A stretch of DNA of 64,000 nt from a virus: IMG/VR virus record IMGVR_UViG_3300025115_000007, positions 1-64,000 of that record. One strand, written 5' to 3'. Of the stretch, positions 22,912-29,299 are shown piece after piece (the first letter of the stretch is position 1; every line of letters begins with the position of its first letter). A model generated the notes under the pieces. The model was not told the origin of the DNA. It worked only from the letters and a program-made list of their open reading frames with translations, and searched no databases. Both the position numbers and the translations under genes were made by a program.

Positions 22912-23507
22912 AAGAACATGAAATGATAGATCATATGTTCGCCCTTCAAGAGGAGCTGAACATCAGGATCAAGGGGCCCCATTGGCGCGATTTGAACCTG
23001 GACTGGTTGAGGGCGGTCTGGGTGGAATGCGGGGAGGCCATGGGATATATGAATTGGAAGTGGTGGGCCAATAAACCCATGGACCTATTGAACCTCCAAA
23101 TTGAGTTGGTGGATATTTTCCACTTTGGCATGAGCTGGTACCTACAGCGGAACATAACACCACATATCAATGATTGCGCCTGGCCTGGAAAAACGGATGT
23201 GGAAGTCCTGGAATTCATTGCTTCACAGGCCATTACCAGGTGTGGATTTCCCATCGACACATTCTTAATGTTATGTGAGCGCATGGGTATGGATGTACCT
23301 GACCTGTATAAACTGTACATTGGCAAGCAGGTCCTGAATAGGTTCCGCCAGGACCATGGATACAAGAAAGGTACCTACCAGAAAATTTGGACCATTGAGA
23401 CCTGTAAAGATGAGGACAATGTTCATATGTATCAGTTGGTTAAAGAGCTACCTGTGAAACATATGAACCTGCTTTATGACAAGCTGGATAAAATGTATCA
23501 TGGGTGA
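22908..23507 (+). CDS. Dimeric all-alpha dUTPase (dUTPase_2/MazG-like)
   Basis: 199 residues. Metal-binding motifs of dimeric dUTPases are visible: WVECGEAMGYMNWKWWA (Glu-x-x-Glu type helix) and IELVDIFHFGMSWY (Glu-x-x-Asp). Hydrolyses dUTP (and dUDP) to dUMP, keeping uracil out of DNA and feeding thymidylate synthesis with the deaminase at 1389. Last gene of the operon from 20220. Other MazG-type nucleotide hydrolases are a less likely alternative. Confidence 0.8.
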   Translation: MKEHEMIDHMFALQEELNIRIKGPHWRDLNLDWLRAVWVECGEAMGYMNWKWWANKPMDLLNLQIELVDIFHFGMSWYLQRNITPHINDCAWPGKTDVEVLEFIASQAITRCGFPIDTFLMLCERMGMDVPDLYKLYIGKQVLNRFRQDHGYKKGTYQKIWTIETCKDEDNVHMYQLVKELPVKHMNLLYDKLDKMYHG

Positions 23508-23516
23508 AAATAAAGC

Positions 23517-23545
23517 TTGACAAATGACATGAGATGTGATATAAC
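23517..23545 (+). promoter_or_regulatory. Sigma70-like promoter cut by the TnpB element end
   Basis: TTGACA, 17 bases ending TGTGA, TATAAC. The last bases touch the right end of the TnpB1 element, so it now reads antisense into tnpB. Confidence 0.6.
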
Positions 23546-23561
23546 TGACGTATCCACTTGA

Positions 23562-24707
23562 TTAGGTGGACTCTTTTTTATTGGCTGCGCCCCAGCCAAC
23601 ATTCAGCTTGGTCAATGCAAAGGTCACTATGTTGCTAGCTGCCAGGATATCCCTGTCATGGGTTGCATCACAGGCGGAGCAGGTCCATAATCTATCCCCT
23701 AATTCCAATTCTTGGTTCACTAACCCACAGACACAGGTCTTGGAGGAAGCATCAAATCGGCCGATGGTAATCACTTGTTTACCGGCTTCCTTGGTCTTAT
23801 ATTCCAGTATTTGCCGAAAAGTGTACCAGGATGTATCCCCTATTGACCTGGACATATAGGTCTGACCATTCTGCATCATTGACCTAATGGAGAGGTCCTC
23901 AATGGCAAACGAGCCGTGGCCTTGGTTCTCAACCAGGCTGTTTACCAGCTTATGTAGGAAGTCCTTTCTTCTGTTATTGACCTTTTTATATATCCGAGCC
24001 ACTTTGGTTCTTTGTTTATTGTAGTTCTTACTGGCCTTAGTCCTCCGACTAAGGTTCTGTTGAGCCACCGCCAGGTGTTTGAGTGATTTGGCTAAGTTCC
24101 TTGGATTGTCTATTTTGGTACCGTTAGAAAGGGTTGCATAGTGGGTAAGGCCTAGGTCAATACCTACCATGGTTTCACTGGAAACCGGTTTTGGTTCTGG
24201 TTCAACCAATCCATTTTCATATAGGATGCAGGCGTAGTATTTACCAGTGGAAGACCTTGATATGGTTGCATTCCGAAGGTCATAATGTTCCTGGAATTTG
24301 AACCGGTCCTTGAACCGAACCTTACCCAATTTTGGCAGGGTAAGAGTTTTACCAACCACATCAATACTCTGTGGACATCGAAAGGTCCGTTTAGCTTGCT
24401 TTTTGGATTTGAACTTGGGGAAACCATTGTTCTTCCGGAAGAAATGGCTAAAGGCTGATTCCAGGTCAACCAACACCTGCTGGAGACATTGGGCATTGAC
24501 TTCCTTAAGCCATTCCTTTTCCTTCTTATGTTCAGTGAGCATTGAGGAAATAGTAACCCGACTTAACCCCCTTTTATGTTCGGTGTAGTAGGCTATCTTC
24601 TTCTCCAAGGCCCAATTATAGATGTATCGGCAACAATCAAATGTATGGTCAAGTGAACTGGCCTGTGTTTTGGTCGGATATAACCTTATCTTTATCGCTC
24701 GGAGCAT
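23562..24707 (-). CDS. tnpB: TnpB RNA-guided endonuclease, copy 1
   Basis: 381 residues, usual length. N-terminal helix-turn-helix (RAIKIRLYPTKTQASSLDHTF), RuvC I with GIDLGLTHYATL (Asp184), RuvC II with SFAIEDL (Glu270), zinc finger CVC...CSAC (325-346) and RuvC III in HDRDILAASN (Asp353). All catalytic acids are intact. Related to copy 2 at 27276 through most of its length. The guide RNA would end at the element's right end with flanking DNA as guide. A late box lies upstream at 24744. Confidence 0.95.
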   Translation of the reverse strand: MLRAIKIRLYPTKTQASSLDHTFDCCRYIYNWALEKKIAYYTEHKRGLSRVTISSMLTEHKKEKEWLKEVNAQCLQQVLVDLESAFSHFFRKNNGFPKFKSKKQAKRTFRCPQSIDVVGKTLTLPKLGKVRFKDRFKFQEHYDLRNATISRSSTGKYYACILYENGLVEPEPKPVSSETMVGIDLGLTHYATLSNGTKIDNPRNLAKSLKHLAVAQQNLSRRTKASKNYNKQRTKVARIYKKVNNRRKDFLHKLVNSLVENQGHGSFAIEDLSIRSMMQNGQTYMSRSIGDTSWYTFRQILEYKTKEAGKQVITIGRFDASSKTCVCGLVNQELELGDRLWTCSACDATHDRDILAASNIVTFALTKLNVGWGAANKKEST

Positions 24708-24743
24708 AACCTATCCAAAATAGTAAATTTGTGTAGACACTCC

Positions 24744-24751
24744 TATTTATA
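24744..24751 (-). promoter_or_regulatory. T4-like late promoter box for TnpB copy 1
   Basis: TATAAATA on the minus strand, 37 bases before the start codon. Confidence 0.5.
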
Positions 24752-24816
24752 AGAGACTGATGCTTCCGGAGACACTTTTAGCTAAAATAGTGAAAATATT
24801 TTTGTATAAATAAAGG

Positions 24817-24845
24817 TTGACAGATTTATTGCAATATGCTACAAT
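24817..24845 (+). promoter_or_regulatory. Sigma70-like promoter for the tmRNA/tRNA unit
   Basis: TTGACA, 17 bases ending ATGC, TACAAT; followed by a small basic-protein gene and the tmRNA. Confidence 0.7.
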
Positions 24846-24869
24846 TAGCTAAAATGAAGGAGACAGTAT

Positions 24870-24902
24870 ATGAGCGCAGGAGGCATCCATGACATAAATT
24901 AA
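24870..24902 (+). CDS. Possible 10-residue leader peptide
   Basis: ATG preceded by GAAGGAG encodes MSAGGIHDIN and stops, 19 bases before the next start. Only the ribosome site supports it. Confidence 0.25.
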   Translation: MSAGGIHDIN

Positions 24903-24921
24903 CCTTAGGGGGTGATATGTT

Positions 24922-25086
24922 ATGAGTAAAGCAGCCAGTGGTGGCGGCAAAAAAATTGGCCGTCACAAAACACATTGTGCTCAGTACCGAGCCTCTGGAC
25001 GACGGGAGAAGAACAAAGCCCGTGTGGCCCGTAAGATTGCAAAGATGCTGGCCAAAAAAAGCAAAAAGAAAGGGGGCGTGAATTAG
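24922..25086 (+). CDS. Small basic protein overlapping the tmRNA
   Basis: 54 residues, preceded by GGGGGTG. Very basic: GRHKTHCAQYRASGRREKNK followed by KKSKKKGG. I associate this pattern with a small conserved protein of large phages; nucleic-acid binding is likely from charge alone. Its last four codons and stop are the 5' acceptor region of the tmRNA. Confidence 0.65.
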   Translation: MSKAASGGGKKIGRHKTHCAQYRASGRREKNKARVARKIAKMLAKKSKKKGGVN

Positions 25087-25432
25087 TTTCGACGGAGATA
25101 ACTGAAATTACAGGTGCATGTCGAGGTGTCTACTAGGCCTCGTAAAACCAGTAGAAAACCATAATCGCAGATAACTACGATTACGCTTACGCTGCCTAGA
25201 CGGCGTACATCATTATCGAGACTTTCTTACCGGGCTCTTTAATGGTGTCATTAAGGTAAGATAGCTTTAGTACCAGACCTTAGTGGGACTAAGGCGAAAC
25301 AACATAAGGATGTTACTGGAAAATCTTAGCCTTTGAGAGTTTCCAGGTAACGAGAACAAAGCAAAGGAGAAGCATGTGGAAACTGTAATGACGTATTTAC
25401 GGACGCCGGGGCAGAACCGGCCACGTCCACCA
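25074..25432 (+). ncRNA. ssrA: Transfer-messenger RNA (tmRNA)
   Basis: 5' acceptor GGGCGTG pairs with CACGTCC before A-CCA at the 3' end; TTTCGACGG and GGTGCATGTCGAGG...CCTCGTAAAA are the conserved tmRNA 5' blocks; the T-arm has GCCGG/CCGGC with a GGCAGAAC loop. The mRNA part resumes at GCA 25167 and encodes ADNYDYAYAA then TAG. Length 359 nt is normal. It rescues stalled ribosomes, adding a tag for proteolysis. A terminator at 25545 ends the unit. Confidence 0.93.
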
Positions 25433-25443
25433 AGGAAAGGAAT

Positions 25444-25530
25444 ATGATTATGAGAACGAACCTCACTACATTGCAACGCTATAACTGCCTGCCCACGTTT
25501 GGGAGATGGAGGATATAGAGGTTCGTTCAC
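25444..25530 (+). other. Hairpin region with a possible 24-residue ORF
   Basis: GAACGAACCTC (from 25454) pairs perfectly with GAGGTTCGTTC (to ~25529). Inside the same bases an ATG after AAGGAAAGG at 25444 opens a 24-residue ORF to 25518 ending TFGRWRI. Either the structure or the peptide could be the functional product. Confidence 0.35.
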
Positions 25531-25544
25531 AATCAGGTACATGG

Positions 25545-25584
25545 AACCCCTAAGTCCTCCAACGAGGCTTAGGGGTTTTGTTTT
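25545..25584 (+). terminator. Rho-independent terminator after the tmRNA
   Basis: AACCCCTAAG/CTTAGGGGTT, 10-bp stem followed by TTTTGTTTT. The next tRNA begins immediately after. Confidence 0.85.
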
Positions 25585-25671
25585 GGCTGAGTGGCGTAAT
25601 TTGGCAGATGCGCTCGCCTCAAGAGCGAGTGGCCTATGGCCGTGAGAGTTCGAGTCTCTCCTCAGCTACCA
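25585..25671 (+). tRNA. tRNA-Leu (CAA)
   Basis: Class II tRNA: acceptor GGCTGAG/CTCAGCT, anticodon loop CTCAAGA, long variable arm, A73, encoded CCA. Confidence 0.93.
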
Positions 25672-25680
25672 GGATAACAT

Positions 25681-25766
25681 GGGAGACTGGCGTAACTGGC
25701 AGCCGCGCTGGTCTTAGGAACCAGTGGTTTAGCACCGTCAGGGTTCAACTCCCTGGTCTCCCACCA
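25681..25766 (+). tRNA. tRNA-Leu (UAG)
   Basis: Class II: acceptor GGGAGAC/GTCTCCC, anticodon stem CTGGT/ACCAG, loop CTTAGGA, encoded CCA. Confidence 0.93.
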
Positions 25767-25775
25767 AAAATAAAT

Positions 25776-25860
25776 GGAAGTGTTGAGCAGGTGGTGGGCT
25801 CCGCTGACTGTAAATCAGCCGTCTATGACCGTCATGGTTCGATTCCATGCACTTCCACCA
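25776..25860 (+). tRNA. tRNA-Tyr (GUA)
   Basis: Class II: acceptor GGAAGTG/CACTTCC, anticodon loop CTGTAAA, long variable arm, A73, encoded CCA. Confidence 0.93.
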
Positions 25861-25867
25861 AACATAA

Positions 25868-25957
25868 GAGGTGAGTTCTCCGTGGCCGGCTGCAACCCGG
25901 CTGTCATAAAATAAGCGGAGTGGCCGACGAGTGGTCCAAATCCACCTCATCTCTCCA
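25868..25957 (+). tRNA. Atypical tRNA-Cys (GCA)-like
   Basis: Acceptor GAGGTGA/TCATCTC with U73 and CCA, both fitting cysteine; anticodon hairpin GCCGG/CCGGC with loop CTGCAAC; T-arm-like GTGG/CCAC with loop TCCAAAT. A normal D-arm is missing: the anticodon hairpin starts only ten bases after the acceptor, and an extra CTCCG/CGGAG stem encloses it. Either a highly derived or a non-functional tRNA. Confidence 0.45.
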
Positions 25958-25965
25958 GAACATAA

Positions 25966-26040
25966 TGCGTTGTGGCCGAAAGGACAGGCACCATACTGTT
26001 AATATGGGATAAGCAGGATCGTTACCTGCCAACGCAGCCA
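25966..26040 (+). tRNA. tRNA-Asn (GUU)
   Basis: Acceptor TGCGTTG/CAACGCA, anticodon stem CCATA/TATGG, loop CTGTTAA, G73, encoded CCA. Confidence 0.92.
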
Positions 26041-26050
26041 ATAAGCATAT

Positions 26051-26124
26051 CGGAAATTGGTGTAGGGGTTGCATCCGTGGCCTGGGACCATGTGGAGATT
26101 GTTCGACTCAATCATTTCCGACCA
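26051..26124 (+). tRNA. tRNA-Pro (UGG), C33 variant
   Basis: Acceptor CGGAAAT/ATTTCCG (C1-G72 is typical of proline), anticodon loop CCTGGGA with C33, T-loop TTCGACT, A73, encoded CCA. Confidence 0.87.
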
Positions 26125-26129
26125 GATAC

Positions 26130-26205
26130 GCCGTGTGAGCAAGTCCAGTGATTGCGCCGGTCTGAAGAACCGGATAACTCCGTGCAACTCGGAAACACGG
26201 CACCA
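26130..26205 (+). tRNA. tRNA-Phe (GAA)
   Basis: Acceptor GCCGTGT/ACACGGC, anticodon stem CCGGT/ACCGG, loop CTGAAGA, A73, encoded CCA; T-loop is TGCAACT. Confidence 0.9.
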
Positions 26206-26210
26206 GATAT

Positions 26211-26288
26211 GGGCCTGTAGTTCAAATGGATGAACGTCCGGCTACGGACCGGAATGATATGTGGGTTCGAGTCCCATCGGGCCTTCCA
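26211..26288 (+). tRNA. tRNA-Arg (ACG)
   Basis: Acceptor GGGCCTG/CGGGCCT, anticodon stem TCCGG/CCGGA, loop CTACGGA, U73, encoded CCA. A34 would need host TadA to become inosine. Confidence 0.88.
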
Positions 26289-26290
26289 TT

Positions 26291-26366
26291 GCCAGGGTAG
26301 TTTAACCGGTAAAACACGGTCCCCGTAAGACCGGTGATGAAAGTTCAAACCTTTCTCCTGGCTCCA
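26291..26366 (+). tRNA. tRNA-Thr (CGU), C33 variant
   Basis: Acceptor GCCAGGG/TCCTGGC, anticodon stem CGGTC/GACCG, loop CCCGTAA with C33, U73, encoded CCA. Confidence 0.85.
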
Positions 26367-26367
26367 A

Positions 26368-26444
26368 GCTGGCGTAGCTCAAGTAGGTAGAGCAAGGCCC
26401 CTGTAAGGCCGAGGTTGGGGGATCATGGCCCTCCGCCAGCTCCA
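26368..26444 (+). tRNA. tRNA-Thr (UGU), C33 variant
   Basis: Acceptor GCTGGCG/CGCCAGC, anticodon stem GGCC/GGCC, loop CCTGTAA with C33, U73, encoded CCA. Confidence 0.85.
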
Positions 26445-26452
26445 GAACACAC

Positions 26453-26526
26453 GCTCTGTTAGTTCAGTGGTAGAACGCATCCTTGGTAAGGATGAAACGC
26501 TGGCTCGCTTCCAGCACGGAGCTCCA
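26453..26526 (+). tRNA. tRNA-Thr (GGU)
   Basis: Acceptor GCTCTGT/ACGGAGC, anticodon stem CATCC/GGATG, loop TTGGTAA, U73, encoded CCA. Third threonine tRNA in a row. Confidence 0.88.
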
Positions 26527-26532
26527 GTATAT

Positions 26533-26606
26533 TTAGGCGTAGGAGAATTGGTAAATCCGCCGGACTTTGAATCCGGAGACTGCTGGTTCGAGACCAGCCG
26601 CCTAAG
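26533..26606 (+). tRNA. tRNA-Gln (UUG)
   Basis: Acceptor TTAGGCG/CGCCTAA (U1-A72 and G73 fit glutamine), anticodon stem CCGGA/TCCGG, loop CTTTGAA. CCA is not encoded. Confidence 0.9.
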
Positions 26607-26614
26607 CATGTTTC

Positions 26615-26651
26615 ACATATGACACATCCCATATTGAATATGGTCATATGT
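26615..26651 (+). terminator. Hairpin at the end of the tRNA cluster
   Basis: ACATATGA/TCATATGT outer and CCATAT/ATATGG inner stems, followed by a T-rich stretch; AT-rich, so termination is likely but not certain. Confidence 0.5.
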
Positions 26652-26671
26652 TTCATATATAGAACATGACG

Positions 26672-26700
26672 TTTACAACAGTCTCAGGACACTGTAAATA
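26672..26700 (+). promoter_or_regulatory. Sigma70-like promoter for the nuclease gene at 26726
   Basis: TTTACA, 17 bases, TAAATA; the -10 box is imperfect. Confidence 0.5.
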
Positions 26701-26725
26701 GGTAAAACTGTGTTAGGAGACTGTT

Positions 26726-27265
26726 ATGGCAAACGGAAAGGCAAAAGGTTCGTCCTGGGAGAGGGACATCGCCAGGTTATTCACCAAATGGATCACAGGG
26801 GTAGAGAAGCCCTACCTGTTCTGGCGCTCCCCGGCGAGCGGGGGACTCGGGACCATCAAAACCGCGGAAAATGTGTCTGGGGACATTATAGCCATTAAGC
26901 CGGAAGGTGAGTTCCTGACCAGGTTGTTTTCCATTGAGGCCAAGACCGGCTATCCCCATGCCTGTCTATTCAAGCACCTCCGGCCTGTAAAAAATGATGA
27001 GGTGGAACAGTTCTGGAATCAATGTATTACAGGAGCCCGTGAGGACAATAAGTCCGGTATGCTCATCTTCAAGAAGAAAGGTAACCAGCCAATCATCGGG
27101 ATTGAACGTTCTGTATATGATCAATTGGTGGACTTAACCAGAGAGATGCCTAAGTGCATTTTGCTCAATTATACCAATGGCTTACCTGACCTGGTGCTCA
27201 TGGACCTGGCTGAATTCCTGGTCAAGGTCACACCGGACATCATAAAGCGCCTAACCATCTACTGA
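26726..27265 (+). CDS. Predicted PD-(D/E)xK nuclease (junction-resolvase-like)
   Basis: 179 residues. KGSSWERDIARLFTKW (catalytic Glu ~12), FWRSPASGGLGT, SGDIIAIK (Asp ~52) and FSIEAKTGY (Glu-x-Lys ~70) give the Glu, Asp, Glu-x-Lys order of the archaeal-type Holliday junction resolvase and VRR-like nucleases. The stop codon TGA is supplied by the end of the adjacent TnpB2 element, so the original C-terminus may have been slightly different. Confidence 0.7.
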   Translation: MANGKAKGSSWERDIARLFTKWITGVEKPYLFWRSPASGGLGTIKTAENVSGDIIAIKPEGEFLTRLFSIEAKTGYPHACLFKHLRPVKNDEVEQFWNQCITGAREDNKSGMLIFKKKGNQPIIGIERSVYDQLVDLTREMPKCILLNYTNGLPDLVLMDLAEFLVKVTPDIIKRLTIY

Positions 27266-27275
27266 CGTATCACCC

Positions 27276-28418
27276 TTAGGTGGACTCTTTTTTATTGGCT
27301 GCGCCCCAGCCATTAGCTAGTTTGGTCAATGCGAAGGTCACTATATTCCGAGCTGCCAGTGTATCCCGGTCATGGGTTGTACCACAGGCAGAACAGGTCC
27401 ATACCCTATCCCCTAACCCCAACTCCTGGTTAACCACCCCACAGGTACAGGTCTTGGAGGAAGCATCAAACCGGCCCATGGTAACCACCTGCTTGCCGGC
27501 TTCTTTGGCCTTATATTCCAATATTTGACGGAATGTATACCAGGAAGCATCCCCTATTGCCCTAGACATATGGGTTTGACCTTTTTGCATCAACGTCTTA
27601 ATGGAGAGGTCCTCTATGGCGAAGCTGCCGTAGTCTTGGTTCTCGACCAGGTTGTTCACCAGCTTGTGTAGGAAGTCCTTCCTCCGATTATTGACCTTTT
27701 CATATATCCGAGCTACTTTAGCCCGTTGCTTATTGTAGTTCTTACTGGCCTTAGTCCTCCGGCTAAGGTTTTGTTGGGCCTTAGCTAGGTAATCAAGCGA
27801 CTTTGCCAAGTTCCTTGGATTGTCTATTTTGGTGCTGTTAGAAAGGGTTGCATAGTGGATAAGGCCTAGGTCAATACCTATCATGGTTTCACTGGAAACC
27901 GGTTTTGGGGCTGGTTCAATCAACCCATTCTCATATAAAATGGAGGCATAATATTTACCGGCCGATCTTGATACTGTTGCGTTCCGGAGGTCATAATGAT
28001 CCTGGAATTTGAACCGGTCCTTGAATTTAACCTTACCAAGTTTTGGTAGTGTGAGAGTTTTACCTTCCACTCTAATCCTACTCACTATCCGGTAACTGTT
28101 TTTACACGACCTCTTGGACTTGAACTTGGGAAATTTGTTGTTCTTCCGAAAGAAGTGGCTAAAAGCCGATTCGAGGTCGATAATGGCCTGTTGAAGGGCT
28201 ATATTACTAACCTCACCGAGCCATTCCTTCTCTTTCTTATGTTTGGTAAGCAGAGCGGAAATAGCTACCCAACCTAGACCCTTCTTGTGATCGGTATAAT
28301 AGGCTATCTTTTTCTCCAGAGCCCAGTTATAGACATACCGGCAGCATCCAAAATGCTTATCCATCAGTTCGGCCTGGTCTTTAGTTGGATATAACCTTAC
28401 CTTTATAGCACGGAGCAT
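27276..28418 (-). CDS. tnpB: TnpB RNA-guided endonuclease, copy 2
   Basis: 380 residues, clearly paralogous to copy 1. RuvC acids are intact in GIDLGLIHYATL (Asp183), FAIEDLSI (Glu269) and HDRDTLAARN (Asp352); zinc finger CTCG...CSACG. Differs from copy 1 mainly at ~100-150 and in the C-terminal third. Same codon style as the phage genes. A TATAAATA late box lies upstream at 28459. Confidence 0.95.
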   Translation of the reverse strand: MLRAIKVRLYPTKDQAELMDKHFGCCRYVYNWALEKKIAYYTDHKKGLGWVAISALLTKHKKEKEWLGEVSNIALQQAIIDLESAFSHFFRKNNKFPKFKSKRSCKNSYRIVSRIRVEGKTLTLPKLGKVKFKDRFKFQDHYDLRNATVSRSAGKYYASILYENGLIEPAPKPVSSETMIGIDLGLIHYATLSNSTKIDNPRNLAKSLDYLAKAQQNLSRRTKASKNYNKQRAKVARIYEKVNNRRKDFLHKLVNNLVENQDYGSFAIEDLSIKTLMQKGQTHMSRAIGDASWYTFRQILEYKAKEAGKQVVTMGRFDASSKTCTCGVVNQELGLGDRVWTCSACGTTHDRDTLAARNIVTFALTKLANGWGAANKKEST

Positions 28419-28458
28419 AGTGTACCACCCTGTTGACGTAAAACTAAACTTCTACATC

Positions 28459-28466
28459 TATTTATA
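28459..28466 (-). promoter_or_regulatory. T4-like late promoter box for TnpB copy 2
   Basis: TATAAATA on the minus strand, about 40 bases before the start codon. Confidence 0.5.
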
Positions 28467-28566
28467 TGAGTGTACCAGGAGAGTAAAAATGATGTATCCT
28501 AATATAGGACATATGAGCCGGATTTGATTAGACGCAAGCCCATAATCTCATTACCAATCTTTTTGC

Positions 28567-28595
28567 TTGACATGGTCTGTGTTATGTGATACAAT
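28567..28595 (+). promoter_or_regulatory. Sigma70-like promoter for the 28642 genes
   Basis: TTGACA, 17 bases ending TGTGA, TACAAT. Confidence 0.7.
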
Positions 28596-28641
28596 GCCTT
28601 TGAAACTGAGGGTACATGTATTGGCGTAAGGAGGTGTTACC

Positions 28642-28836
28642 ATGTTAGTCAAATTCGTAGGTTGTTTACCTGACCAGAAAAGGTTTGGGGCCAATACAGG
28701 TGATCCAAGTAAGCTGGTTATAGGCCAGGTGTACAAGGTTGAACTGGAAGACGTTCACGCTTGGCACACCAAATATTGGCTGGCGGATCATATCGGATCG
28801 TTCAATTCTGTATGTTTTGAGGACGTTAAGGGGTGA
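28642..28836 (+). CDS. Small conserved phage protein
   Basis: 64 residues after AAGGAGG. A small beta-rich protein (LVIGQVYKVELEDVHAWHTKYWLADHIG, then FNSVCFEDV), resembling short phage proteins of unknown role. First of three small genes. Confidence 0.6.
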   Translation: MLVKFVGCLPDQKRFGANTGDPSKLVIGQVYKVELEDVHAWHTKYWLADHIGSFNSVCFEDVKG

Positions 28837-28839
28837 TAT

Positions 28840-28917
28840 ATGCGAGTTATGGCGGAACAGGCTGATCTGGTTGACATTGTTACGAAACTGACGCCGTTGG
28901 CGGTCATAAAGGGTTAG
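28840..28917 (+). CDS. Very small ORF, 25 residues
   Basis: ATG after GGGGTGAT, starting three bases after the previous stop, and ending before the AGGAGG of the next gene. The spacing suggests real translation; the protein is not recognised. Confidence 0.4.
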   Translation: MRVMAEQADLVDIVTKLTPLAVIKG

Positions 28918-28926
28918 GAGGCCCAT

Positions 28927-29214
28927 ATGGAACTGAAAATTTTGGAAGCGAGTTTTCACAGAAACGGTGTTGGTGGGGCTGGGTTCTATGCAATCATTTT
29001 TGAGGACAAGGATGAAGGTAGGATGGTCGCCTCGCTGTTTGATGAACCAGGTTACTGTGCGGTGTATAATATTGACGAACTGAACCGTGGTAACATTGCC
29101 TTTGCAGGTGGTAATTCGTGGCGAGGTGATAGGTATGAAGAAATCCTTAGACCAATGCTGAAAAGCTTCATGGAAAACAACGGCACCAACAGAATTGGAC
29201 CATTTTCAGTATAA
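28927..29214 (+). CDS. Conserved hypothetical protein
   Basis: 95 residues after TTAGGAGG. Beta-rich N-terminus (LKILEASFHRNGVGGAGFYAI) and a helical tail (RYEEILRPMLKSFM). The pattern resembles a small phage protein seen in several large genomes; no function. Confidence 0.6.
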   Translation: MELKILEASFHRNGVGGAGFYAIIFEDKDEGRMVASLFDEPGYCAVYNIDELNRGNIAFAGGNSWRGDRYEEILRPMLKSFMENNGTNRIGPFSV

Positions 29215-29243
29215 CCACTTGATGCTATTACATATCATTTCAC

Positions 29244-29272
29244 TTGACAAAGGATGTTGGTTGTGATAGAAT
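29244..29272 (+). promoter_or_regulatory. Sigma70-like promoter for the radical SAM gene
   Basis: TTGACA, 17 bases ending TGTGA, TAGAAT. Confidence 0.7.
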
Positions 29273-29299
29273 GGTGCCATTGAAGAAAGGAATAGTTCC

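Larger units (their letters stand above)
23544..24760 (-). mobile_element. IS605/IS1341-type element carrying tnpB only (copy 1)
   Basis: The right end is defined by the sequence shared with copy 2: ACTGACGTATC, then an AGGTGGACTC region forming the terminal hairpin of the guide RNA (GTCCAC/GTGGAT). The left boundary beyond ~24750 is approximate. No tnpA is present, so it depends on a transposase elsewhere or is a domesticated homing element. Confidence 0.65.
27261..28475 (-). mobile_element. IS605/IS1341-type element carrying tnpB only (copy 2)
   Basis: Right end matches copy 1 from ACTGACGTATC onward, including the hairpin CACC/GGGTG of the presumed guide RNA. Flanking DNA (the end of the 26726 gene) differs from copy 1, so it is an independent insertion. 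The left limit near 28475 is approximate. No tnpA. Confidence 0.65.

Noticed and set aside
23562-28418. Compound transposon made of the two tnpB copies
   Set aside because: The copies are in the same orientation, have independent flanks and no TnpA; the DNA between them is ordinary phage sequence including the tmRNA and tRNA genes.
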